41,849 bases of DNA, taken from Clostridia bacterium (lineage in GTDB: Bacteria; Bacillota; Clostridia; Christensenellales; Aristaeellaceae). The stretch covers positions 1 to 41,849 of the forward strand of contig CAAEUQ010000047.1 in the NCBI GenBank assembly GCA_900759005.1, given 5' to 3'. Under the pieces are notes generated by a model, which was given only the letters and a program-made list of their open reading frames with translations, did not search any database and was not told the DNA's origin. Below are positions 7,162 through 15,270 of this stretch, in pieces (position 1 is the first letter of the stretch; the number at the start of each line of letters is the position of its first letter). Both the position numbers and the translations under genes were made by a program.

Positions 7162-9085
7162 AATCCAGCTTGGCAACCGCTTCCGAAAGCTCTTCCCACG
7201 ATTCATACATCGCGTCGAGCGTTTCCTGTGCCTGTTTGTGTTCGCGCGCGACTTCCTGCGCCGCGTCCGGTGATTTGTAAGTTTCCGGATCCGCCATTTT
7301 CGATTCCAGTTCGGCGATTTTCGCTTCCAGTTCGGCGATCGACTTCTCCGTTTTGGCTAGATTTGCCTTCAGCGCCTTCGCGGATTCCGTGCGCAGGCGT
7401 TCGCGGCGTTTTTCCTTGTCGAGCTGCGTTCGCGTTTTGCCGGCGGTCGATTCATCCTCGATTCCGGTGGCTTCGAGACGCTTTTTTTCGATATAATCGT
7501 CGTAATTGCCGAGGTATTCGCGAACGCCGTCCGGATGCATTTCGATCACGCGATTGGCAATTCGATTGATGAAGTAGCGGTCGTGCGATACGGTCAGAAT
7601 CGTTCCGTCGAAGTTCTTCAGCGCATCCTCGAGCACCTCGCGGCTGTCCATGTCCAAATGGTTCGTCGGCTCGTCCAGCAAAAGAAAATTGTCCTTTCGC
7701 AGCATCAGCTTTGCCAGCGCTACGCGTCCCTTTTCGCCGCCGGAGAGCGTCGCGATCGGCTGAAATACGTCGTCGCCGGTCAGCAGAAACAGCGCGAGCA
7801 CGCCGCGCACGCGATCGATCTCCAGACGCGGAAAATCGTCCCACAGCTCGTTGAGGACGTCCTTCTCCGGATGCAGACCGGACTGCTGCTGATCGTAATA
7901 GCCGATGTCCACGTTTGAACCGAACACTACCGTGCCCGAGTCCGGCGGAAGCTGTCCGATGATCACGCGCAGAAGCGTTGTTTTGCCGACGCCGTTTGGC
8001 CCGATCAGCGCTACGCGGTCGCCCGCGCGCAAATGGAGGCTAAAATGCTCGAACAGCGTGCGCCCCTCGAATCCCTTCGAAAGCTCTTTTGCGATCAGCA
8101 CGTCGTCGCCCGTGCGCCGGCGCGCTTCGAATGTGAATCGAACCTTTTGTTCGATTACCGGCTTTTCGAGCCGTTCCATCTTTTCGAGGCGCTTTTCGCG
8201 GCTTTCCGCCGCCTTGATCGATTTTTCGCGGTTGTACATTCGATAGCGGGCGATAATCGCCTCCTGGCGCATGATTTCCGCCTGCTGGAGCTTGTATTCC
8301 TTCAGCTGGCGCTCGAGATTCGCTTCGCGCAGGCGGGCAAAGCGGTCGTAATTGCCCTCGTATTGCGTTAAATGCCGCATCGAAAGCTCCGCCATGCAGT
8401 CGCAGACCGAATTCAGAAAATATCGGTCGTGCGAAATCACCAGCACGGTGCCCCGGTATTTCTTCAGCGTGTCCTCCAGCCATTCAACCGACGCCAGATC
8501 CAAATGGTTCGTCGGCTCGTCCAGCATCAGAAGCTCCGGCTGCGTCAGGAGCAATCGTGCAAGGCAAAGGCGCGTCTTTTCACCGCCCGACAGCAGATTT
8601 GCCGGCTGCGTTTCACGACCGCGCGCAAATCCGAGACCTGCGAGCACGCCCTGAATCCGGCTCGGCCATGAATAGCCGCCCGCATCCTCGAAGCGATCCA
8701 TCAGGCGCGCGTACGCGTGCGAAAGACGCTCGAATTCGGCGGGATCATCGTGCTTTTCCGCCATTTGCGCTTCCATTTCGCGCAAGCGGCGCTCCATTTC
8801 GCGTACCGGCTCAAATACGCGCTCTAGCTCTTCCTGAATGGTCAGTTCGCTTCTGATGTCCGCGTCCTGCGTAAGCATGCCGACGCGCGTGCCCTTTGCC
8901 AGCGAAATCGTGCCGGAATCCGGCTCCATCTGACCGGAAATCAGCTTGAAGAGCGTGGATTTTCCGCTTCCGTTTACGCCGACCAGCCCCATGCGGCTAC
9001 CCGCCTGAAGCGTTAGATTCACGTCCTTTAATATGCTGTTCATCGCGAAGGACTTGTTTACGTTTTGAAGTGTTAAGAGTATCAT
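7160..9085 (-). CDS. ABC-F family ATPase (ribosome-associated, YdiF-like)
   Basis: The 641-aa protein has two ABC ATPase domains and no membrane segments. Domain 1 contains GVNGSGKSTLFKLI, LSGGEKTRLCLARLL and LDEPTNHLD (about residues 35-200). A charged interdomain linker follows. Domain 2 contains GPNGVGKTTLLRVI, LSGGEKGRVALAKL and LDEPTNHLD. The C-terminal ~90 residues form a Lys/Glu-rich coiled coil. ABC-F proteins act on the ribosome, either resolving stalls or protecting it from antibiotics. The length and the YLGNYDDYIEKK ending of domain 2 suggest the housekeeping YdiF/Uup type rather than a dedicated resistance factor. GAGG lies at the end of the upstream gene, so the two are coupled. 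Confidence 0.92.
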   Translation of the reverse strand: MILLTLQNVNKSFAMNSILKDVNLTLQAGSRMGLVGVNGSGKSTLFKLISGQMEPDSGTISLAKGTRVGMLTQDADIRSELTIQEELERVFEPVREMERRLREMEAQMAEKHDDPAEFERLSHAYARLMDRFEDAGGYSWPSRIQGVLAGLGFARGRETQPANLLSGGEKTRLCLARLLLTQPELLMLDEPTNHLDLASVEWLEDTLKKYRGTVLVISHDRYFLNSVCDCMAELSMRHLTQYEGNYDRFARLREANLERQLKEYKLQQAEIMRQEAIIARYRMYNREKSIKAAESREKRLEKMERLEKPVIEQKVRFTFEARRRTGDDVLIAKELSKGFEGRTLFEHFSLHLRAGDRVALIGPNGVGKTTLLRVIIGQLPPDSGTVVFGSNVDIGYYDQQQSGLHPEKDVLNELWDDFPRLEIDRVRGVLALFLLTGDDVFQPIATLSGGEKGRVALAKLMLRKDNFLLLDEPTNHLDMDSREVLEDALKNFDGTILTVSHDRYFINRIANRVIEMHPDGVREYLGNYDDYIEKKRLEATGIEDESTAGKTRTQLDKEKRRERLRTESAKALKANLAKTEKSIAELEAKIAELESKMADPETYKSPDAAQEVAREHKQAQETLDAMYESWEELSEAVAKLD

Positions 9086-9088
9086 GTC

Positions 9089-9661
9089 TTATTCCTCTTT
9101 CAGGCGCGGCGCAAACACGTGCATTTTCACGCCCGTATCCTGAATCAGCGCGCCGCGCGGATAGCTCAACGCCTTAATTACGCAATACAGATCCCCCGCC
9201 GAGCCGGAGACATTCGCAATCTGAACGCCGTACAGCATCCAGAACCATCCTTCCGGCAGCACGCGTTCCAATACGGCGAGAACAATACCCCAGACGATCA
9301 GCGGTGCGAGCGCGATCAGATTGTGCTGAAGCGGCGTGAAATACGCGTCGCTTCCCGCGTACGCATAGCAGAGCTGAAAGCCGTAGCGAACCTTTTTCCT
9401 CGAGAACAGGCGCATGAAAACGCCGTGAACCATCTCGTGCAGCGGGATATAGGCAATCTGCATTGCGAGAAAAACGGGGAACGTCCATAAATGCTTAATC
9501 ATGAACCGCCACGAAACCGCAATCGGCTTTGCAATCAGCCCAATCGCGAGCATGACCACAATGATTGCAGTCGACAGCGCGAAAACGATCATCATCTGCT
9601 TCCGATTCCGCACGAAATCCAGCGATTCAATCATTCGATAGCCAGAGGGCAGGCGGTTCAT
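9089..9661 (-). CDS. DUF3267 putative membrane zincin metalloprotease
   Basis: The 190-aa protein has about four hydrophobic segments and an HEMVH motif (HExxH) inside PLHEMVHGVFMRLFSRKK, which would bind zinc. This matches the DUF3267 family of putative zincin peptidases. Two membrane spans (IVFALSTAIIVVMLAIGLIA and the FPVFLAMQIAYIP region) come before the motif. The true substrate is unknown; site-2-protease-like intramembrane cleavage is only a guess. Its ATG overlaps the stop of the methyltransferase gene by four bases. Confidence 0.8.
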   Translation of the reverse strand: MNRLPSGYRMIESLDFVRNRKQMMIVFALSTAIIVVMLAIGLIAKPIAVSWRFMIKHLWTFPVFLAMQIAYIPLHEMVHGVFMRLFSRKKVRYGFQLCYAYAGSDAYFTPLQHNLIALAPLIVWGIVLAVLERVLPEGWFWMLYGVQIANVSGSAGDLYCVIKALSYPRGALIQDTGVKMHVFAPRLKEE

Positions 9662-10518
9662 TTGCCCTCCCAGCGTCCGCTCGCGCCGCAGGGGAGCACG
9701 CCGCCGGCAGTGACCGGCAGCACGATTTCATCCGCAACGACCTTGCCCGAACGCGTGCGCGCGACGGTCATCGTCAGCATATTGTTCAAAACTGCCGGCT
9801 GAAGTCCGGTCGTGTAGCTGTTGATCAGCATGAACAGCGCGTCCCTGGCGAGCACCTTTTCGCACGCGGAAACCAGCGAATACAGCTCGTTTTCCAGCTT
9901 CCATACCTCGCCGCCCGGACCGCGTCCGTAACTCGGCGGATCCATCAGGATACCTTCGTAAGTATTCCCGCGCCGTGCTTCGCGCTCGACAAATTTCACC
10001 GCATCGTCTACGATCCAGCGCACGCGCGTTTCGTCGATTTTCGCAAGCTTACGGTTTTCGCCCGCCCATTGCACCATGCCCTTCGCAGCGTCCACGTGCG
10101 TCACCTTTGCGCCCGCAGCCGCGCACGCGAGCGTCGCGCCGCCGGTATAGCCGAACAGGTTCAGCACTTTGATCGGGCGGTTTGATTTGCGAATGAGTCC
10201 CGCCATCCAATCCCAGTTCACCGCCTGCTCGGGGAAGAGCCCCGTATGCTTAAAACCGGTGGGGCGAACGTAGAATTCAAGCGTGCCATAGCGCACAGAC
10301 CAGCGGTCGGGCAGCTTTTTGAAGAATTCCCATTCACCGCCGCCCTTTTGAGAGCGGTGATAGTGCGCGTCCGCCCGCGTCCAGATTTCAGGCTTCTGCT
10401 TCGGCCAGATCGCCTGCGGGTCGGGGCGGCGCAGGATAATATCACGCCAGCGCTCCAGCTTTTCACCGTCGCCGGTATCTAAAACCTCATAATCCTTCCA
10501 TTCGGAAGCAATCAGCAT
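9658..10518 (-). CDS. Class I SAM-dependent methyltransferase, RlmI/RlmK-like
   Basis: The 286-aa protein contains the SAM-binding motif VLNLFGYTGGATLACAAAGA (in part), then VTHVDAAKGMVQWAGEN and the catalytic DPPSYGRG motif. These are typical of the COG1092 group of rRNA cytosine methylases (RlmI). The N-terminal PUA domain of RlmI is absent; instead a ~100-residue segment with a WSVRYGTLEFYVRPTGFKHT stretch leads into the catalytic domain. The likely substrate is rRNA, but this is family inference. GAGGTG lies six bases before the ATG. It is followed by DUF3267 with a 4-base overlap. Confidence 0.85.
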   Translation of the reverse strand: MLIASEWKDYEVLDTGDGEKLERWRDIILRRPDPQAIWPKQKPEIWTRADAHYHRSQKGGGEWEFFKKLPDRWSVRYGTLEFYVRPTGFKHTGLFPEQAVNWDWMAGLIRKSNRPIKVLNLFGYTGGATLACAAAGAKVTHVDAAKGMVQWAGENRKLAKIDETRVRWIVDDAVKFVEREARRGNTYEGILMDPPSYGRGPGGEVWKLENELYSLVSACEKVLARDALFMLINSYTTGLQPAVLNNMLTMTVARTRSGKVVADEIVLPVTAGGVLPCGASGRWEGK

Positions 10519-10541
10519 AATTTACACCTCACAAATTCGGT

Positions 10542-11948
10542 TCAGCGCTTCTTTTTGCGGTTTAGATTGAATTCCGCCAGCGCCGCCTGTCCCTGCGGCG
10601 TAACGGGCTTGATCCACTTCAGCGAGTACATATGCCTTTGCATCAGGCAGAAACGAATCGGCTCGTCGATATAGCAGCAGGCGAACACGATCAGAAACGC
10701 CGAACTGCGCACCATGCCGGTATAATACACGCACGGCAGCACCATCAGGTACATGAACGTAATCTCGAGAATCGTTCCGAACGCCGCGTCGCCCGCCGCG
10801 CGGTACGTGTCGTTCTGCACCCAGTTGCACATACGGATCGTCGCCGCGACTGCGTAAATTATCAGCATTCCGGAGCCCAGCGTCAGCGCTTCGCCGGTCA
10901 GGCTCATCTTTTTCAGGATTGGCTGGCTCGCGCAGACGAGAATTGCGCAAACGGCAAAAATCAGCCCGCCGCACAGATAAACCAGTCGCTTCGCGCGCTG
11001 CTGCGCCACGTCCGGATTGCCCGCACCGACCTCTTTGCCCACCAGGATTGAAGCGGCGTTTGAAAATCCGCTGAAGAAACCGATGACCAGTCCCTCCAGT
11101 GTGCGGAAAACCGCCGTTGCCGCGATCGCATCCTCAGACTGGCGGCCGAGAACGACGTTGATCAGCATAAATCCGACGCCCATTGCGAGTTCGTTTGCGA
11201 GAATCGGCGCGCATTTGCGGAAATAATGCCCGAGAAACGCGCGCGTCCAATGGAAATGCCTGCGCACGCGGAACAGGTGCGGGTGCCGCACAACCTGCGC
11301 GCCGATCAGAATCACCAGCGCGTTTACCGCCGCAGCGCACACCGTTGCAATCGCCGCGCCGCGGATGCCGAGCGCCGGAAAGCCCCAATGTCCGCCGATC
11401 AGCAGCCAGTTGAGGAAAACGTTGGTTGCGACGGACACGATCGAGCCGTACAGCGGAATGCGAACGCGCTCCGTCGAGCGCAGAAGTGCGCTCATTGCCA
11501 TCGAATACACCTGAAAGGGATAGGCGAAGCCGATAATCCGCAGATATTGAACGCCGACTTCCTGAATGGATGTTTTATCCGTGTAAATGCGCATGATCAC
11601 GTCTGGGAAAAACAGTGCCGCGATTGCAAACAGCGCCGATACCGCCATCATGCAGATCAGCGTAATGCCGTATGAGCGATTGATGCCGTCGTCATCCTTT
11701 GCGCTGAAATACTGCGAGAAAAACAGCATTCCGCCGCCGACGAAGCCCCAATAGCCCGAAAACATCAGCGATGAAAACTGCGCGCAAAGCCCGACGGCGC
11801 CGACAGTCAGCTTGCCCAGCGGCGCGAGCATCATCGTATCGATCATGCTGCCGGTCGTGGTCAGAAGGTTTTGCAGCGCCACCGGAACGGCGATTACCGC
11901 CACCTTTTTCAGAAACGATTTCCAGGGAAATGCCTTTGTGCTTTGCAT
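10542..11948 (-). CDS. MATE family multidrug/metabolite exporter
   Basis: A 468-aa polytopic membrane protein with about 12 segments in two halves. The first half opens VAVIAVPVALQNLLTTTGS followed by IDTMMLAPLGKLTVGAVGL, the classical MATE opening. MATE proteins export cationic compounds using H+ or Na+ gradients; the substrate is not predictable. The ATG at 11948 is chosen because GGAGG lies five bases upstream; a longer in-frame start at 11981 overlaps the preceding gene. It ends with a basic tail (LNRKKKR). The ABC-F factor and a rRNA-methylase-like gene share the operon. Confidence 0.92.
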   Translation of the reverse strand: MQSTKAFPWKSFLKKVAVIAVPVALQNLLTTTGSMIDTMMLAPLGKLTVGAVGLCAQFSSLMFSGYWGFVGGGMLFFSQYFSAKDDDGINRSYGITLICMMAVSALFAIAALFFPDVIMRIYTDKTSIQEVGVQYLRIIGFAYPFQVYSMAMSALLRSTERVRIPLYGSIVSVATNVFLNWLLIGGHWGFPALGIRGAAIATVCAAAVNALVILIGAQVVRHPHLFRVRRHFHWTRAFLGHYFRKCAPILANELAMGVGFMLINVVLGRQSEDAIAATAVFRTLEGLVIGFFSGFSNAASILVGKEVGAGNPDVAQQRAKRLVYLCGGLIFAVCAILVCASQPILKKMSLTGEALTLGSGMLIIYAVAATIRMCNWVQNDTYRAAGDAAFGTILEITFMYLMVLPCVYYTGMVRSSAFLIVFACCYIDEPIRFCLMQRHMYSLKWIKPVTPQGQAALAEFNLNRKKKR

Positions 11949-11961
11949 GATCGCCTCCGAA

Positions 11962-12798
11962 TTATCGATAGAGCAGTCCATTTTCCTCCAGATAGAGCCG
12001 CATCATCAAGGGCCAATCCGTCTGGATAAAATCGAAGTTCTTGCGTGCGAGCCAGCCCCAGCCCTTATCGGGGTCGATGGTCAGGGAGGTATCGTCGCTA
12101 TGGCCTGCGGCGAGCATCACCTGATAGCTGTAAACGATTGCGTTGACCCAGGAGAGAATGCCATCCGCGCGCAGGCGGGCGAGGTATTCGTCGCTGCAAA
12201 GCGGGCTGGATTCATCGGTAAACAGCAGCTCCTGCCCCATGTAATTGATATTGCGGGCGCGCAGCTCTTCATGAATCGCTTCGGCGTTTTCCGTTACGAT
12301 CACCATATACTGAACGTCTGGCGCATAGGTTTCAATAATATCGAAATACTCCTTTTTTGGCGAGGTTTTTACGAGTATCTGCTCCATCATTCCGTGCCGG
12401 CGGATGCACTCGGCGATCTCGCGCGGATGCTCCCAGAATTTATCGCAGTTGATATAGCAGCGTCCCTTGAATGCGTCGAGCACCTCGTCGAGCGTATTCA
12501 GCCCGAATTGCGTGGGCACATTATCCTGATTGACATAGCGCAATGCGCGCACTTCGGATTCGTTCATGCGCGTAATATCGCAATTCCGGTTCAGTTGCGC
12601 GCTTTCCATGCCGGGGTGGAAGATGAAGAGCTTGCCATCTGCCGTCATATCGACGTCGATCTCGATCATATCCGCGCCCTGCTTCAGTGCGATTTCATAC
12701 GCTGCGAGGGTATTACAGGGAATATTGCCGCCCGAAGCGCCGCGATGCGCGACGATCAGCCGTTTTTCGCGTGCGGACGCTCTCAAATCAAACTGCAT
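11962..12798 (-). CDS. Glycerophosphodiester phosphodiesterase family protein
   Basis: The 278-aa protein opens with LIVAHRGASGGNIPCNTLAA and then MIEIDVDMTADGKLFIFHPG, the GDPD catalytic region (HRG, ExD, and a second His). These enzymes hydrolyse glycerophosphodiesters to glycerol-3-phosphate and an alcohol. The usual HD after the strand is HP here, and the IQTDWP ending is retained. There is no signal peptide, so a cytoplasmic role is likely. The ATG at 12798 is preceded by GGAGGCAGCATT; the upstream in-frame TTG at 12819 is not credible. It is the first gene of the five-gene minus-strand operon. Confidence 0.9.
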   Translation of the reverse strand: MQFDLRASAREKRLIVAHRGASGGNIPCNTLAAYEIALKQGADMIEIDVDMTADGKLFIFHPGMESAQLNRNCDITRMNESEVRALRYVNQDNVPTQFGLNTLDEVLDAFKGRCYINCDKFWEHPREIAECIRRHGMMEQILVKTSPKKEYFDIIETYAPDVQYMVIVTENAEAIHEELRARNINYMGQELLFTDESSPLCSDEYLARLRADGILSWVNAIVYSYQVMLAAGHSDDTSLTIDPDKGWGWLARKNFDFIQTDWPLMMRLYLEENGLLYR

Positions 12799-12833
12799 AA
12801 TGCTGCCTCCAGAAAACAAAATTCATCTACCAT

Positions 12834-12863
12834 ATAATATAACATATCCTCCCCATCTGTCAA
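12834..12863 (-). promoter_or_regulatory. Promoter of the GDPD-MATE-MTase-DUF3267-ABC-F operon
   Basis: A consensus TTGACA (12858-12863, minus strand) is followed by TATATT (12836-12841, spacing 16) or TATTAT (12834-12839, spacing 18). It lies 35-60 bases before the GDPD start. Confidence 0.75.
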
Positions 12864-12890
12864 GACGGCGGGCGGCGCCCGCAGACATTT

Positions 12891-13014
12891 GCGGGCGGTG
12901 CCCGCAGACATTTGCTGCCGCGCTTGATCACAGCGATTTTGAGTCGGGAAGCGACTCAAAATCTGACAGGGTTCGATTCATGACTTTGTTCTCATAGCGA
13001 CGTGCGCTGCGCCG
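12891..13014 (+). repeat. Interspersed repeat, copy 1 (direct)
   Basis: This 124-bp unit contains the stem-loop GATTTTGAGTCG/CGACTCAAAATC (12935-12946 and 12952-12963) with a 5-base GGAAG loop. It is followed by a conserved GACAGGGTTCGATTCATGAC segment and begins with GCGGGCGGTGCCCGCAGAC. A partial extra copy of its first ~25 bases (GGGCGGCGCCCGCAGACATT) lies just before it. It differs from copy 2 at three positions. No ORF is credible inside it. Confidence 0.85.
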
Positions 13015-13023
13015 CTGTGGTGG

Positions 13024-13147
13024 GCGGGCGGTGCCCGCAGACATTTGCTACCGCGCTTGATCACAGCGATTTTGAGTCGGGAGGCGACTCAAAATCTGAC
13101 AGGGTTCGATTCATGACTTTGTTCCCATAGCGACGTGCGCTGCGCCG
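13024..13147 (+). repeat. Interspersed repeat, copy 2 (direct)
   Basis: Copy 2 has the same length as copy 1, with an offset of 133 bp and a 9-bp spacer between them. Three substitutions separate the copies: CTGCC/CTACC, GGGAAG/GGGAGG and TTCTCAT/TTCCCAT. The palindrome is at 13068-13079 and 13085-13096. The near identity suggests a recent tandem duplication. The next ~215 bases (13148-13365) hold no gene that I can support, only the leader of the small ORF. Confidence 0.85.
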
Positions 13148-13365
13148 TGGTGGCGGCTTGCGCGCTTACATACAGCAGGAGGAGAGGGTTTTGTTGGAGC
13201 ATTAAAAATGATTTGGGCGATTGGATTGTTTTGCATTTGGAGCGCGAAGTTGCGTTATGTCGCAGATTTGCGTGCATTGCTTGCGAAAAAACGATTTGCT
13301 GGCATTATATGCTGTGGAATGAAATGAGCGCAAACAAGAAAAATAAAACGGGAGGTGAATTTGAA

Positions 13366-13524
13366 ATGCGAAAAGACGATCCATTTGACGAAGCAATGAA
13401 GGTTGCATCCAGCAGCGAATGCACCGGTCTGATGCCCGCGCTTCCGGCAACGGAGCAGGAAGATGTGAACACCGTCGCGCTCTACGCCATTTACAAAGCT
13501 AAAGAAAAGAAAAAGAAGAAATAA
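13366..13524 (+). CDS. 52-aa small acidic/basic protein with an ECTGLMP motif
   Basis: The ORF starts at ATG 13366 behind a strong GGGAGGTG Shine-Dalgarno site. The protein opens MRKDDPFDEAMKVASSSECT, continues GLMPALPATEQEDVNTVALY and ends in a Lys-rich tail (YKAKEKKKKK). It has one cysteine. The DPFDxA and ECTGL[MI]P pattern resembles small conserved hypothetical proteins of Clostridia that I have seen before, but that is recollection and not a search. There is no signal peptide or membrane segment. It lies alone between direct copies 1-2 and the inverted copy of the repeat, like cargo between element ends. Function unknown. Confidence 0.65.
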   Translation: MRKDDPFDEAMKVASSSECTGLMPALPATEQEDVNTVALYAIYKAKEKKKKK

Positions 13525-13586
13525 ATCCACCTTGTTCCCCAATCAAAACCCAATACCAAACAAAGCGTGCTGCGCCGTCAGCCCGG

Positions 13587-13746
13587 CGGCGCAGCGCGCG
13601 TCATAATGGTAATAAAGTTCTAAATCGAACCGCATAAGATTTTGAGTCGCTTCCCGACTCAAAATCGCCGCGATCAAGCGCGGCAGCAAACGTCAGCGGG
13701 CACTGCCCGCCAAGCGCGGCAGCAAATGTCTGCGGGCACCGCCCGC
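13587..13746 (-). repeat. Interspersed repeat, copy 3 (inverted)
   Basis: This is the reverse complement of the unit in copies 1 and 2, with more divergence. The palindrome is at 13638-13649 and 13655-13666; its loop reads CTTCC instead of GGAAG, which fixes the inverted orientation. It carries an extra 36-base unit, beginning AAGCGCGGCAGCAAACGTCA, that imperfectly duplicates the outer part of the repeat. It lies directly before the MBOAT promoter. Between the small gene and this copy (13525-13586) nothing is evident. Confidence 0.8.
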
Positions 13747-13768
13747 CCGGCACCGCCCACCCGCACGC

Positions 13769-13797
13769 TGGACAAATGGGGGAGAATGAGGTATAAT
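13769..13797 (+). promoter_or_regulatory. Promoter of the MBOAT-murB-whiA-HPr operon
   Basis: TGGACA (13769-13774, five of six), 17-base spacer and TATAAT (13792-13797), 45 bases before the MBOAT start and immediately next to inverted repeat copy 3. Confidence 0.8.
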
Positions 13798-13841
13798 AAA
13801 AGAGATGAGTGTGAATTTTTGCGTGAGGAGCGTTTTGCTGC

Positions 13842-15254
13842 ATGGTTTTTTCCAGTAAGGTGTTTTTGTTTTACTTTTTACCCATCGTGTTGATCGGGTA
13901 TTACCTGCTGAAGCGTAACCGAAAGGCGTCGAATCTGTTTCTGACGCTGATGAGCCTGCTCTTCTATGCCTGGGGCGAACCCAAATTTGTGTTCGTCATG
14001 ATCGCGTCGATCGCCGCCAACTGGCTGTTCGGGCTCTGGGTCGATTCAATGAAACAAAAGGGAAAAAGCGCAAAACCTGCGCTGATTGCCTCCGTGGTCT
14101 TTAACCTCGCGCTGCTTGGCGTGTTCAAATACCTTACGTTCATGCTGACCAACGTCCGCAGCTGGTTCGGACTTACGTTTGCAATCCCGAAAATCGCGCT
14201 GCCGATCGGCATATCGTTCTTTACATTTCAGGCGATGAGCTACGTGATAGACGTCTATCGCGGCGACGGCAAGGTTCAGAAAAATTTTATCAACGTCTGC
14301 CTCTACATATCATTCTTCCCGCAGCTGATCGCAGGACCGATCGTCCGCTATCAGACCGTTGCGGATGAAATCGAGCACCGTAAAGAGAATCTGCCGGATT
14401 TTACCCTCGGCTGCCAGAGATTCATGGTCGGCTTCTGCAAAAAACTGATCCTTTCCAATAATCTCGGTCTGCTTGTCGATACCGCGTTTAACTTAAACGG
14501 CGCAAACCTCTCGGTTGCAAGCGCGTGGATGGCGGCGTGCGCCTACCTCATGCAGGTCTATTACGACTTCTCCGGCTATTCGGATATGGCGATCGGACTC
14601 GGAAGAATGTTCGGTTTCCACTTTCTGGAAAACTTCAATTTCCCGTTTATTTCCAAATCCGTGACCGAATTCTGGCGGCGCTGGCACATTTCCATGTGCA
14701 CATGGTTCCGCGACTACCTGTATTTTCCGCTGGGCGGCAGCCGTGTGAAATCCAAATGGCGGCTTCTGTTCAATATGTTCATGGTCTGGAGCATGACCGG
14801 CCTTTGGCACGGCGCGGCGTGGACGTATATCCTTTGGGGAATCGGATTCTTCGTCATGCAGGCGTTCGAGCGATTCACCGGCCTCGGCAAATGGATGGAA
14901 AAACGCGGCGTGCTCGGAACGATCTACGCGATGTTCATGGTCGTTGCGATTACCGTCATGATCCGTTCGGATAACCTCGGCGTCGCATGGAGCTTTTACG
15001 GAACGATGTTCGGTGTAAACGGCGCGGCAGGCTGGGACGCAACTGCCAGAATGTTCCTGCGCGAATACGGTTGGTTCCTGTTCGCGGGCGTGGTGTTCGG
15101 ATTGCCGATCGGAAAATGGGCGCGCGAAAAGTTATATATTCCGGATGGCGCATTGCGAATCGTTTGCGCAGCCGGTCTGGTCGTCCTGATGGCAGTCGCG
15201 CTCAGCTATGTCGCGGTCGTGGACTATAACCCCTTCATCTATTTCAATTTCTGA
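13842..15254 (+). CDS. MBOAT family O-acyltransferase (AlgI/PatA-like)
   Basis: The 470-aa polytopic protein begins MVFSSKVFLFYFLPIVLIGY, typical of AlgI-like MBOAT proteins. The conserved FWRRWHISMCTWFRDYLYFP region and the catalytic-His segment GLWHGAAWTYILWG lie at about residues 280-330. Such proteins carry an acyl (usually acetyl) group across the membrane to an extracellular acceptor such as a polysaccharide, teichoic acid or peptidoglycan. The partner esterase-like protein (AlgJ/AlgX/DltD type) that often sits beside it is missing here. Instead murB follows after 16 bases, so a peptidoglycan or wall acceptor is conceivable. GAGGAG precedes the ATG. Confidence 0.9.
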   Translation: MVFSSKVFLFYFLPIVLIGYYLLKRNRKASNLFLTLMSLLFYAWGEPKFVFVMIASIAANWLFGLWVDSMKQKGKSAKPALIASVVFNLALLGVFKYLTFMLTNVRSWFGLTFAIPKIALPIGISFFTFQAMSYVIDVYRGDGKVQKNFINVCLYISFFPQLIAGPIVRYQTVADEIEHRKENLPDFTLGCQRFMVGFCKKLILSNNLGLLVDTAFNLNGANLSVASAWMAACAYLMQVYYDFSGYSDMAIGLGRMFGFHFLENFNFPFISKSVTEFWRRWHISMCTWFRDYLYFPLGGSRVKSKWRLLFNMFMVWSMTGLWHGAAWTYILWGIGFFVMQAFERFTGLGKWMEKRGVLGTIYAMFMVVAITVMIRSDNLGVAWSFYGTMFGVNGAAGWDATARMFLREYGWFLFAGVVFGLPIGKWAREKLYIPDGALRIVCAAGLVVLMAVALSYVAVVDYNPFIYFNF

Positions 15255-15270
15255 TTGGGAGGAATCGAAC

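Noticed and set aside
11812..12837. Plus-strand ORF opposite the GDPD gene
   Set aside because: No SD or domain, and the GDPD frame on the other strand is unmistakable.
12866..13147. CRISPR array
   Set aside because: Only two direct units of 124 bp with a 9-bp spacer; CRISPR repeats are 23-48 bp with longer unique spacers.
13135..13365. N-terminal extension of the small ECTGL gene starting at 13135
   Set aside because: The extension begins in repeat copy 2 and has atypical composition, while a strong SD fixes the start at 13366.
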